Positions 35,517-44,574 of a stretch of DNA of 64,000 bases are shown here, piece by piece. Below the pieces are notes generated by a model. The model ran no database searches. It was given only the letters and a program-made list of their open reading frames with translations, and was not told the origin of the DNA. How positions within the stretch are numbered: the first letter of the stretch is position 1; every line of letters begins with the position of its first letter. Source of the DNA: Bin80 sp965203305 (lineage in GTDB: Bacteria; Bacteroidota; Rhodothermia; Rhodothermales; Bin80); the NCBI GenBank assembly GCA_965203305.1, contig OZ241874.1, positions 2,356,001 through 2,420,000 of the forward strand, read 5' to 3'. A program made the translations under genes and the position numbers.

Positions 35517-36443
35517 CTATGATGCAGACCACGGAATCCATCCCTTTCCCTGATGCCCAAAATCGAAGATATCTGGATGCAACAGCTCGGACAGAATTTC
35601 TGCCGATTCCACAACTCTCGGGCCGGGGCGATTGAAGTACTGGTTACCATCCGTTATGTAAACACGCCCATTCCTTACCGCAGGCAGATCACACCATCCT
35701 GGACTTGAGGTGAGTGGCTCCATTTCCCGAAGGCAGCGATCAATGCCAAAACCGCAGGGCATGACTGCGATCACCTCAGGTTCTGCCATGAGAAGATCCT
35801 CCATTGAAAAGTATCCTGAATGTTTCCCGGGCTCACTAAACAGGTTGATGCCTCCGGCACACTCCACAAGATTGGGCACCCAGTTGGCTGCAATCATCAT
35901 CGGATCCGTCCATTCAATGCAAGCGACAGCAGGCTTGTCTGCCAGTTCACATGTCCGATTACGAAGAGCAGAAAGCCGATCTTGGAGGCTTCTGACAAGA
36001 TTCTCTCCGTTTTCCGGGGCTCCCAGAGCCTTCGCAACATCCTGAATATCTGTCCAAACATCCTCAAGCGACATTGGCTCCAGAGACACAATCCTGGGGG
36101 CAGAGCTGACAAGTCTGCACACAGCTTCTTCTACATCCCTGAGGCTCACAGCGCAGACATCACACTGCGTCTGCGTGATAATCACACTCGGGGAAAGGCT
36201 GTCCAGCAGATCTGAATCAACTTTATATACAGACAAGCCCTCGCTGACAATGGTTCGCACCTGATTGTCAATTTCGGCACTGGACACCTCTGTCATCACC
36301 TTGGAAGATGAACATACTGGAAGATGCCTGGTGGTGCCTGGATAATCACATTCATGGGATTTGCCAACAAGGCTGGATTCAAACCCCAGAGCACATACGA
36401 TTTCCGTAGCACTTGCGATCAGGGATACGATACGGTGACTCAT
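35517..36443 (-). CDS. BtuF-like cobalamin-type periplasmic-binding domain protein
   Basis: About 308 residues of the PF01497 fold that binds cobalamin or iron chelates. It starts at MSHRIVSLIASATEIVCALG, a typical BtuF opening without any signal peptide, so the protein as read would be cytosolic. Further features: SHECDYPGTTRHLP, the ITQTQCDVCAVS cysteine-containing motif common in the BtuF-like subgroup, VACIEWTDPMMIAANWVPNLVE (partly quoted), HSGYFSMEDLL and VMPCGFGIDRC. An upstream TTG at 36458 adds five residues without making a signal. A DUF71 ATPase two genes upstream on the same strand suggests corrinoid (B12) salvage. Confidence 0.82.
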   Translation of the reverse strand: MSHRIVSLIASATEIVCALGFESSLVGKSHECDYPGTTRHLPVCSSSKVMTEVSSAEIDNQVRTIVSEGLSVYKVDSDLLDSLSPSVIITQTQCDVCAVSLRDVEEAVCRLVSSAPRIVSLEPMSLEDVWTDIQDVAKALGAPENGENLVRSLQDRLSALRNRTCELADKPAVACIEWTDPMMIAANWVPNLVECAGGINLFSEPGKHSGYFSMEDLLMAEPEVIAVMPCGFGIDRCLREMEPLTSSPGWCDLPAVRNGRVYITDGNQYFNRPGPRVVESAEILSELLHPDIFDFGHQGKGWIPWSAS

Positions 36444-36658
36444 ATTCCGTATTTCCAATCCAAAATTTCAATTTTGCTGCCGCCATTCAGAATAAGAGAT
36501 GATCCCCCATGAAGAGTATCCTCTCAAATCCATGAAGGTTCTCTGACATCCTGACACACAGGCAAGCCAAAACTGAATGCCGTGTGTGATCTTTGTTCAT
36601 CTCCTGGGTGGAGAGAACCCTCTGGCAAGCCAGAACTGTGTTCATACCCCGAAAATAC

Positions 36659-39600
36659 TCATTCTTCTTCGATATCTCTATATTCAGATGCCAGTCGGTA
36701 CCACTTGGCCGCCTCTTCAGCATCTTTCTGTACACCCGAGCCACGAGAGTAAGCATTTCCCAAAGCGCGCTGCGAATCAGAATCTCCCTGCTCCGCAGCA
36801 AGCCTGTACCATTTGACCGCCTCCACAGCATCTTTCTGTACACCGAAGCCATGAAGATACGCGTCCCCGAGAAGATTCTGTGCAAAGACATCTCCCTGTT
36901 CCGCCTGTTCCGTAGCCAGTATGCACCATTTGGCAGACTCTTTCATGTCCTTCTCTACACCCATACCGGTTGCATACACACTCGCCATACTGAGTTGTGC
37001 AAAGACATGTCCCTGCTCTGCCGCCAGTTGATACCACTTCACGGCTTCTGCCTCATTCTTTGAGACACCCGCCCCGCCGGCATACGCACGGGCCAGACTG
37101 AACTGTGCACCTGCATGTCCCTGCTCTGCCGCCAACCTGTACCATTTCACAGCTTCCTCCGCATCTTCCTGAACTCCTTCACCATCGGCGTATGCATCTC
37201 CAAGCATACCCTGTGCGGGGCTGCATCCCTGTTCCGCGGCAAGTCGGTACCACTTGACGGCCTCCTCCGCATCTTCATGAACTCCTTCACCATCGGCGTA
37301 AGCGTAGCCCATACTGAGCTGTGCATCTGCATTTCCCTGCTCTGCCGCCAACCTGTACCATTTCACAGCCTCCTCCGCATCTTTCTGCACACCTTCCCCG
37401 AAGGCGTATGCATGGCCCAAACTGAGCTGTGAATCCGCATTTCCCTGTTCCGCCGCCAACCTGTACCATTTCACAGCCTCCTCCGCATCTTTCTGAACTC
37501 CTATACCAAGCGCGTATGCATCTCCAAGCATATCCTGTGCGGGGCTGCATCCCTGTTCCGCGGTAAGTCGGTACCACTTGACGGCCTCCTCTGCATCTTC
37601 CTGAACTCCTTTACCATCGGCGTAAGCGTAGCCCATACTGAGCTGTGCATCTGCACTTCCCTGTTCTGCTGCCAGGCGGTACCATTTCACAGCTTCCTCC
37701 GCATCCTCCTGTACCCCCTCCCCGAGGGCGTACATATTTCCAAGCATCTCCTGTGCCCCTTCATGTCCCTGCTCTGCTGCTAGGCGGTACCACTTCACCG
37801 CCTCCTCCGCATTTTTCTGAACACCCTCACCGCTGATATAGGCATCCCCCAAGCCGATCTGTGCAGGCGCATATTCCTGATCAGCGGCCAACCGATACAA
37901 TCTGACAGCTTCTTCCTCATCTTTCTCTACGCCCATGCCACCAGCATACATGTCTCCAAGCATGGATTGTGCACCACTATATCCCTGCTTCGCACCCAGC
38001 TGATACCACTTAACGGCCTCTTCCTCATCTTTCTCCACACCTTCCCCATGTTGATAGGCTTGTCCCAAACTGGCTTGTGCAGGGGCAAGCCCATGCTCAG
38101 CAGCCAGCCGATAGTATTTTGCGGCTTCTTCAGCATCTTTCTGTACACCTTCCCCATACTGATAGGCTTGCCCCAGAAAAAATTGTGCCGGGGGATAGTC
38201 CTGTTCGGCAGCCAAACTGTACCACTTGAAGGACTCCTCCATATCCTGTGGTATCAATTCACCATGCATATAAGCATTCCCTAGACTGAACTGTGCTGGA
38301 GGATATCCCTGTTCGGCAGCCAGTCTGTACCATTGAATGGCCTTCTCCGCACTTTTTGACACACCTTTGCCAACTGAGTATGCATGCCCTAACCTGGTTT
38401 GTGCATTAGCATCCCCTTGATCTGCCGCGAGTTGATACCACTTGATGGCTTCGTGGACATCCTCTCTGATACCCTTACCACTCTCATAAGCATACCCCAA
38501 GTTGTTCTGTGCCCAAGGATATCCCTGCTCGGCAGCCAGCCGAAACCATTTGACACCCTCCTCCGCGCTCTCTGTCACCCCCTCGCCATTGAAGTACATA
38601 TCTCCCAGATTGTTCTGTGCCTCCGGGTCTCCCTGTTCGGCGGCCAGTCGGTACCACTTGATGGCTTCTTTTGGATTCTCGGGTACGCCCCTGCCACTGT
38701 AATACGCATTTCCTAGGTTAATCTGAGCTGGCGAATACCCCTGTTCAGCGGCCAGTCGGTACCATCTGATGGCCTCTTTGAAATCCTCTGAAACCCCCAG
38801 TCCAGTGGCATGCACGTACCCCAGGCTAAATTGTGCTGGCGCATATTTCTGCTCCGCGGCAGCACGATACCATGCAATCCCCTGTTTGACATCTTTCGCC
38901 ACCCCCTCACCATACACGTATGCATCTCCAAGAACGTCCTGAGCACTGACATATCCCTGCTCCGCGGCCAGCCGGTACCATTTCACTGCCTCCTTAGCAT
39001 TTTCTGGCACGCCTTCTCCGGTGAGGTACAGATTCCCCATGATGAACTGTGCCGGTGCAAAGCCCTGGTCTGCGGACAGTTGGTACCACTTGACGGCTTC
39101 CTTCATATTCTTTCGTACTCCCTGACCATAGGCATATGCATGTCCGAGGTAGTATTGTGCCGGCGGGTATTCCTGATCAGCCGCGAGGCGATACCATTTG
39201 AAGGCCTCCCGAATATTCTCTGGCACACCTGTGCCAGTGACATACATATCTCCCAGAGCATCCTGCGCCTGCGGGAATCCCTGTTCTGCTGACAGTCGGA
39301 ACCATTTGAGGGCCTCTCTGCTACTCTCCTGTACCCCCGTACCATGCAGATACATTCTCCCCAGATAAAACTGTGCTGCCGGGTCCTCCTGTTTAGCGGC
39401 CCTCCGAAACCACTTGAGAGCTTCCCTGACATTCTCTGGTCCTCCCTCCCCAGAATTGTACAGAACCTCTCCCAGAGCACCCTGCGCTGCGGGAAGTTCC
39501 TGTGCCGCTGCCAGACGGAGCCATTTGAGTCCTTCCTGGACATTCTCGCGCACTCCTTCAGCATACAGGTAGGTGATACCCAGATTATACTGTGCCAGGG

Positions 39601-39796
39601 GGTGCCCCTGATCGGCAGCCATTCGGTACCATTTGATCGCCTCACGCTGGTTCCCCCGCAAACCCTGACCAGTTGAGTACGCATACCCCAGTCCAAATTG
39701 TGCGTCCGCGCTTCCCCGTTTTGCCTCTCTGCGCAACACATCAATATCATGGTCCCTTGTAAGTATCTTCTCAAAATATTCCAAAGACGGATTCAT
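36659..39796 (-). CDS. Giant Sel1-repeat protein (28 repeats)
   Basis: A 1045-residue protein made almost entirely of 28 Sel1-like TPR repeats of 36 residues, consensus GxAxAQxxLGxAYxxGEGV followed by a KWYRLAAEQ helix. There is no signal peptide, so a cytosolic scaffold for protein-protein contacts is likely. Repeats 19-25 are highly similar. A two-repeat unit (SMGYAYADG... then GCSPAQxMLGDAYA) occurs at repeats 20-21 and again at 23-24, showing recent duplication of a 216-bp DNA block. The first 28 residues (MNPSLEYFEKILTRDHDIDV) form a cap. It lies between the BtuF-like and DUF71 genes on the same strand. Function unknown. Confidence 0.9.
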   Translation of the reverse strand: MNPSLEYFEKILTRDHDIDVLRREAKRGSADAQFGLGYAYSTGQGLRGNQREAIKWYRMAADQGHPLAQYNLGITYLYAEGVRENVQEGLKWLRLAAAQELPAAQGALGEVLYNSGEGGPENVREALKWFRRAAKQEDPAAQFYLGRMYLHGTGVQESSREALKWFRLSAEQGFPQAQDALGDMYVTGTGVPENIREAFKWYRLAADQEYPPAQYYLGHAYAYGQGVRKNMKEAVKWYQLSADQGFAPAQFIMGNLYLTGEGVPENAKEAVKWYRLAAEQGYVSAQDVLGDAYVYGEGVAKDVKQGIAWYRAAAEQKYAPAQFSLGYVHATGLGVSEDFKEAIRWYRLAAEQGYSPAQINLGNAYYSGRGVPENPKEAIKWYRLAAEQGDPEAQNNLGDMYFNGEGVTESAEEGVKWFRLAAEQGYPWAQNNLGYAYESGKGIREDVHEAIKWYQLAADQGDANAQTRLGHAYSVGKGVSKSAEKAIQWYRLAAEQGYPPAQFSLGNAYMHGELIPQDMEESFKWYSLAAEQDYPPAQFFLGQAYQYGEGVQKDAEEAAKYYRLAAEHGLAPAQASLGQAYQHGEGVEKDEEEAVKWYQLGAKQGYSGAQSMLGDMYAGGMGVEKDEEEAVRLYRLAADQEYAPAQIGLGDAYISGEGVQKNAEEAVKWYRLAAEQGHEGAQEMLGNMYALGEGVQEDAEEAVKWYRLAAEQGSADAQLSMGYAYADGKGVQEDAEEAVKWYRLTAEQGCSPAQDMLGDAYALGIGVQKDAEEAVKWYRLAAEQGNADSQLSLGHAYAFGEGVQKDAEEAVKWYRLAAEQGNADAQLSMGYAYADGEGVHEDAEEAVKWYRLAAEQGCSPAQGMLGDAYADGEGVQEDAEEAVKWYRLAAEQGHAGAQFSLARAYAGGAGVSKNEAEAVKWYQLAAEQGHVFAQLSMASVYATGMGVEKDMKESAKWCILATEQAEQGDVFAQNLLGDAYLHGFGVQKDAVEAVKWYRLAAEQGDSDSQRALGNAYSRGSGVQKDAEEAAKWYRLASEYRDIEEE

Positions 39797-39866
39797 AATT
39801 CCCGGGTCTGTTTAGGCAGTCAAATTTAAGCTATTCCGATAAATTGCTGGCATGGCAAATCCCAAT

Positions 39867-40622
39867 TCATGGGCAAGAGGCTGCGATTGCCCGAGCTTCT
39901 GCAGAAGTCACGCAATCCGGCAATGGTTCTGAAAGTCGGGGGATCGCCTCATGCTCCTTTTCACACGAGATAACATCCGCATAAATGAATCCACTTCTGG
40001 TGACCACCTCGCCAGTTCTCACACGGATTGGACGGGAAAACATGGGACCTGCATGCACAAATGTATGGAATTCCCCATTCTCTCCGCATGGATCAACCGT
40101 AGATGGGAGGCTCTCCAGAAATGCAGCATCAAACTCCCGGCCCGAAAAGTCCGCCGACAGGTGTTTCGGATCAATGCAGGTGACCGTTGCGCGAACACCG
40201 GATGCGATCATAGTCTCCGCAAGCTCCCCTGTCGGCTTCTTCCAGAGCGGGAAAACAGGACAAAGTCCTGTCCCGCATAGGCGTTCAATCCGGTATTGGC
40301 GAATATCCTCCAGAAACAAGTCCCCAAACGCAATATACTGTACACCGCTGTCAAGGGCATCAGTCCAAATGCGTTCCATGGTACTCTCGTAGATTTTATT
40401 GGAACACGGCCAGGGAATTTTGACTTTGTGAAGCGGAATCCCCAGCCTGTCTGCCTGCGCTTCCAGCAAACTTTCCCGAACTCCGTGGACAGATACGCGA
40501 GCAAAATGTTCTGTTATCGTAGTGAAGATGCCCGCCACCTCAAATTTCCCCTCCTTTCTGAGTTCATGGAGGGCCCATGCGCTGTCTTTTCCAGTACTCC
40601 ATGAAAGCCAGACTTTCTTCAT
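39867..40622 (-). CDS. DUF71/COG2102 ATP-pyrophosphatase (Dph6-like)
   Basis: A 251-residue ATP-pyrophosphatase. The PP-loop motif is WSTGKDSAWAL at residues ~6-16. The EXxNCY-like region is replaced by FGDLFLEDIRQYRIE, followed by GLCPVFPLW and DPCGENGEFHTFV, a signature of the DUF71 family. Eukaryotic and archaeal members make diphthamide. Bacterial members are linked by comparative genomics to B12 salvage, which fits the BtuF-like gene downstream. ATG 40622 was selected because the 56 upstream codons read as non-homologous sequence. Confidence 0.87.
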   Translation of the reverse strand: MKKVWLSWSTGKDSAWALHELRKEGKFEVAGIFTTITEHFARVSVHGVRESLLEAQADRLGIPLHKVKIPWPCSNKIYESTMERIWTDALDSGVQYIAFGDLFLEDIRQYRIERLCGTGLCPVFPLWKKPTGELAETMIASGVRATVTCIDPKHLSADFSGREFDAAFLESLPSTVDPCGENGEFHTFVHAGPMFSRPIRVRTGEVVTRSGFIYADVISCEKEHEAIPRLSEPLPDCVTSAEARAIAASCP

Positions 40623-40954
40623 GTTGCCATCATGCACCGTAATTCGGAGTTTTATACTTTCCTGAACGTTAAAAGTGAACCACCCTGACGAGATTTTCTT
40701 GTGTTGACTTTTCCTGATTTCAGCATCCAGCGCACCTCCAGGGGGAACAAGGGGACTTCTCACGATCAGTATCGGTAAAGACTGCGGCATGTCAATCCAG
40801 AAGCGGGCACAAAATACATACCCCTGTCAAAGCTGACTCTGCCAAACAATTCCAGTTTTCCTATCTTTTGTTTCAGCTGTCTGTGCTCCGCACTCTCTTG
40901 TGGACAGTACCACAAGTCTGTCATCTTTTTTCCTTTTGCCTGATAAGATCACCC
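40623..40954. other. 332-bp divergent promoter region
   Basis: It separates the DUF71 gene (leftwards) from the sulfatase (rightwards). No riboswitch-like fold or conserved operator was recognised by eye. No cobalamin-riboswitch box was seen. Confidence 0.5.
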
Positions 40955-42340
40955 ATGAATCGGACATTTCTTTGCGTCGGACTTGCGCTTCTTCTGGCGT
41001 GCAACCCGCCTGAACAACCCAATGTCGTTATTATCATGGCAGATGACATGGGATACGGCGATCTTGGCAGCTACAATCCCAACTCAGGCATCTCAACCCC
41101 GCACATGGATGCCGTTGCCTCGCAGGGAATGCGGTTCACCGATGCACACTCCCCCTCTGCGGTCTGCACCCCGACGCGGTACGGGCTTCTCACCGGGCGG
41201 TACGCATGGCGAGTCCCTTCCCTGACCGCAGGGGTAACCGACGGCTATTCGCCTCTAGCCGTGGACACAAGCCAGACAACCGTCGCAGATATAATGTCCG
41301 AAGCCGGCTATCATACCGCTGTGATTGGCAAATGGCATCTGGGACTCGGAAACACGCAGCCCGTGAATTATGACGAGCCGCTTGCACCCGGCCCAAGAGC
41401 ACTGGGATTTGATTATTTCTTTGGGATCCCCGCCTCTCTGGATATGGCCCCGTATGTATGGGTAGAAAATGAACGCCCCACTGCCCCGCCATCAGACCAT
41501 TCGGACAGCCCCGTGGGCTGCTGCACAGGAGCCTTCTGGCGATCCGGTGCCATTGCACCTGACTTTTCCCATACAGAGGTCCTGCCCAAAATTGCCCGGC
41601 GAGTCTCCGACTATATCCATGCACAGGCGGAAACAGACTCCCCGTTCTTCCTGTATGTGCCTCTGGCGGCTCCGCATACACCATGGCTTCCCACAGAAAA
41701 ATTCATCGGAAGCAGCAAAGCAGGGGAGTACGGAGACTTCATGGTCATGGTAGATGATGCCATTGGACAGATCGCCTCTGCACTGGAAAAGACCGATCAG
41801 ATGGAAAACACACTTCTCATCATCACGAGTGATAACGGAGCATACTGGCCAGAATCGGTTTCTGAACGCTTTGAACATCAGCCCAATGACACATGGAGGG
41901 GGATGAAAGCAGACATCTACGAAGGGGGACACCGTGTTCCGCTGATCGCCAGATGGCCCGGAATGATCAAGGCAGGCTCTGTGACGGACGAGCTGTCCGT
42001 ACATACCGACTTCTTTGCTACACTTGCCGAAATTGCACATACAGAGCACTCCGGGGAAGACAGCTTCAGCCTCCTGCCTGTTTTTCTGGGTGGATCAGGA
42101 ACTCGGGAACAGGCAGTGCACCAGTCATTCCATGGCTTGCTTGCCCTCCGGCAAGGCTCCTGGAAACTGATTGACGGGCAGGGGTCTGGGGGATTTGACA
42201 CTTCCATTCCTCCAGATGCACCTGTTGGACAACTGTATGACCTGGAAAAGGATCCGGCAGAAACAACAAACCTGTATGCCGCCAGACCCGACATCACTGC
42301 AAAACTAAAGGCAGCACTTGACTCCCTGCGTTCCCGGTAA
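40955..42340 (+). CDS. Arylsulfatase-type lipoprotein
   Basis: A 461-residue sulfatase. From ATG 40955 it has a lipoprotein signal (MNRTFLCVGLALLLACNPPE, lipobox LLAC). The metal-binding start is IIMADDMGYGDLG. The formylglycine site is C-T-P-T-R in SAVCTPTRYGLLTGR, which needs activation by a sulfatase-maturing enzyme not present in this window. Other residues are HLG in GKWHLGLG, and ITSDNGAYWP. The C-terminal subdomain ends LYDLEKDPAETTNLY. It probably removes sulfate from algal or other polysaccharides at the cell surface. A longer start at 40868 would put the signal peptide inside the protein. Confidence 0.92.
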   Translation: MNRTFLCVGLALLLACNPPEQPNVVIIMADDMGYGDLGSYNPNSGISTPHMDAVASQGMRFTDAHSPSAVCTPTRYGLLTGRYAWRVPSLTAGVTDGYSPLAVDTSQTTVADIMSEAGYHTAVIGKWHLGLGNTQPVNYDEPLAPGPRALGFDYFFGIPASLDMAPYVWVENERPTAPPSDHSDSPVGCCTGAFWRSGAIAPDFSHTEVLPKIARRVSDYIHAQAETDSPFFLYVPLAAPHTPWLPTEKFIGSSKAGEYGDFMVMVDDAIGQIASALEKTDQMENTLLIITSDNGAYWPESVSERFEHQPNDTWRGMKADIYEGGHRVPLIARWPGMIKAGSVTDELSVHTDFFATLAEIAHTEHSGEDSFSLLPVFLGGSGTREQAVHQSFHGLLALRQGSWKLIDGQGSGGFDTSIPPDAPVGQLYDLEKDPAETTNLYAARPDITAKLKAALDSLRSR

Positions 42341-42362
42341 GTAGCAGAGAGTGAGGGTTCCG

Positions 42363-43964
42363 CTACGACAGTGGCAGCAGCTGATGCTGCGCACTGTGGC
42401 TTACATTCAGATGCGAGCGTACCTGCTCCAGAAAGCTGTCTCCATACTTCGCCAGATAGTAGAGTGCGGGAAGTTCGCGCTCCTGAAAATTTCCGTTGGG
42501 ATACAGTGCCTCCTTGCAGTACCCAATCTGCGACTGCAACTGCTGATGCCGTCGCTTCTCTGCCCGTTCCACACGCTGCTGCAATCTGGAAAGGGCCTTG
42601 TTCCACTGTGCATGTGTCGCCTCTGCGGTAGGCCCCAATGTTGTATCTATATCCGTCACCGCAGGCCGCAGCTCCCTGGCACAGACATCAAGTGCTGTCC
42701 TGGCTTCTTCAAATGCCTGCTGGAGTGCGGAGCCTTCCAGCACACGCCTGCGCATGATTTCCGGGAGATCGTCCTCCAGCTCAGACATGGTCAAGTCATG
42801 CCGCTCCAGAAGTTTTGCTACTCTCGGCTCAATGACCGTCAAACTTGCCCTTGGAAAAATAACAGGCATGGGACGCTCTGCCCAGGAATACAGAGGTTTT
42901 AACTGCGCAAAATATGCTACTTCTCCAGGCCCTGCTACATATGCTACTGTAGGAAGCAGAGAATCCTGTACCAGCGGGCGCATCACCACATTGGGACTCA
43001 AGCTGCATGGGGGAAGCTCAGGAATCCTGTCAAACGGAATCACTTCTCCGCTGTCTGTCCCTTGCAGGCTGTAGCCATCTGCCCCCGGATATAGTGCCTG
43101 CCGCTTCATATTACCAGACAGGAATATATTCCCAGGGCGGACACGAACCTGTGCATGATAATTCTCCGACAAGACATCGCTTGTCTCCTTCAAAGCAGTG
43201 TATGTTGTTTCGTACTCGCTGAGTTCACGCCTGAGCAAGGGGGCTGCCAGTTCTTTTATCCGGCAGTCCTCTGGATTCATCAGCACAATGGATTCTTCCC
43301 CCAGAAATGCTCTGAGTGTGCGGGCAAAAGCATCTGTAAAGGTTGTCCCCGGACGATAGGCAGAATAGTAGCTTGCCAGTATGTCATCCCGAAATTCCGT
43401 ATCCGGCAGGCATTCGTGAAGTTGCGTGCGTACAGAATCAATGTCCGTAGTAAAGACTAGTGAGCCGACACTTCCCAGATTGCCTGTTTCTGGAGGTCTG
43501 TGTCCTTCGTACCATATCTTTTTTTCGATCAGGTTGAGCTGTCGCACCTCATCCAGATCATGATCCCCGCCTTCCAGCCAGAACACCGGAATCACAGGCC
43601 TTGTCAGCACCCCTGTCAGATGCTCGGACAGCCGGATGGCCGTCAGTGCCTTGTAGAGTGTATAGAGCGGTCCGCCAAAAATCCCGACCTGCTGGCCCGT
43701 AACGACGGCCAGAGAGGCGGGATCACGCAGACGCGAGGCAAGAGTTCCATTGTTCCAGCTGGCATTCTGTTCTTCCAGTACATCTGCCAGCACTTCCCGA
43801 CTGACGGGACTCTCCGCCAGCTTTTGCACAACCATCTTGTAACTGCTGTCCTTGCGCCAGTCTCCTGCATAGAACGCGGCCAGACGGTCATAGTCCGCAG
43901 TATAGGTAGCAAAAAGCCGCGAGACACCCTTCATCCCCGCATAGGGAATCTGCGATTGTGTCAT
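42363..43964 (-). CDS. bshC: Bacillithiol biosynthesis cysteine-adding enzyme BshC
   Basis: A 533-residue protein of the BshC family, which adds cysteine to GlcN-malate in the last step of bacillithiol synthesis. Signature: LAVVTGQQVGIFGGPLYTLYKA (partly quoted), then PVFWLEGGDHDLDEV and RASLTVIEPRVAKLLE. A C-terminal coiled coil (~440-500) is rich in Glu/Arg/Gln. Length is normal. bshA and bshB are not in the window. It converges on the sulfatase with 22 bp between the stops. Confidence 0.92.
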   Translation of the reverse strand: MTQSQIPYAGMKGVSRLFATYTADYDRLAAFYAGDWRKDSSYKMVVQKLAESPVSREVLADVLEEQNASWNNGTLASRLRDPASLAVVTGQQVGIFGGPLYTLYKALTAIRLSEHLTGVLTRPVIPVFWLEGGDHDLDEVRQLNLIEKKIWYEGHRPPETGNLGSVGSLVFTTDIDSVRTQLHECLPDTEFRDDILASYYSAYRPGTTFTDAFARTLRAFLGEESIVLMNPEDCRIKELAAPLLRRELSEYETTYTALKETSDVLSENYHAQVRVRPGNIFLSGNMKRQALYPGADGYSLQGTDSGEVIPFDRIPELPPCSLSPNVVMRPLVQDSLLPTVAYVAGPGEVAYFAQLKPLYSWAERPMPVIFPRASLTVIEPRVAKLLERHDLTMSELEDDLPEIMRRRVLEGSALQQAFEEARTALDVCARELRPAVTDIDTTLGPTAEATHAQWNKALSRLQQRVERAEKRRHQQLQSQIGYCKEALYPNGNFQERELPALYYLAKYGDSFLEQVRSHLNVSHSAQHQLLPLS

Positions 43965-44001
43965 TTGGGGCTATCTGGTCAACCGAAAATCTTGTGCGAT
44001 G

Positions 44002-44574
44002 TTAACTCTTTAGCTTGGCCAGAGCATCACGCACCCGTGCAGCTTCCTCATAATCTTCCTCTTCAATCGCGGATGCGAGCCTTCTTTTCAATTTCTCAAC
44101 CGGGGAGGAATCCTGTTCTTCAACCTTTTTTTCCTGTACCTGGCGTTCCCCGCCATGTGCAGGAACTCCGGCCTCTTCAAGGATGGATTCTGATACAAGC
44201 ATTGGGACATGCAAGCGAATGGCAACAGCGACCGCATCACTGGGACGAGTGTCCAGTGCACCATACTTCCCATTGTACTGGAATCGGATCTTGGCATGGA
44301 AAGTCCCTGCCTCCAGTTCGTCAATCAGAATATCCGAGACCTCTACGCCCGTGTGCTCCATCAGGTCGCACAAGAGATCGTGCGACATCGGCCGGGGCGG
44401 CTGTTTCTTGTCAAGCACTATCTGGATTGCTGTTGCTTCCCCTTCTCCAATGACGATGGCAAGTTTTCGTATTCCACCAACCTCTCCTAGCACCAGAACA
44501 AAGGCCCCCTCGCTTGCGGAAGTAGTTGTCAGACTGAAAATTTCAACCCGAACCAGTTCGTCCTGCATTTCCAT
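44002..44574 (-). CDS. DUF151 bifunctional-nuclease-like protein with UVR tail
   Basis: About 190 residues. The N-terminal DUF151 (BFN) domain shows VEIFSLTTTSASEGAFVLVL (partly quoted), LAIVIGEGEATAI, DLMEHTGVEVSDILIDEL, FHAKIRF and DTRPSDAVAVAIR. A C-terminal UVR-like motif follows (LKRRLASAIEEEDYEEAARVRD). BFN proteins have been reported as nucleases, but the biological role is unclear. ATG 44574 lies inside the end of hisC, an overlap of 32 bp, so it is the third gene of the hisD-hisC operon. Confidence 0.86.
   Translation of the reverse strand: MEMQDELVRVEIFSLTTTSASEGAFVLVLGEVGGIRKLAIVIGEGEATAIQIVLDKKQPPRPMSHDLLCDLMEHTGVEVSDILIDELEAGTFHAKIRFQYNGKYGALDTRPSDAVAVAIRLHVPMLVSESILEEAGVPAHGGERQVQEKKVEEQDSSPVEKLKRRLASAIEEEDYEEAARVRDALAKLKS

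Noticed and set aside
35121..35522. 133-codon frame on the plus strand and a 99-codon frame opposite
   Set aside because: Neither shows a domain or similarity to the neighbouring paralogues; probably chance frames or a decayed gene.
36659..39796. 108-bp periodicity suggesting a DNA repeat array or CRISPR
   Set aside because: It is the DNA image of 36-residue Sel1 repeats in one intact gene.
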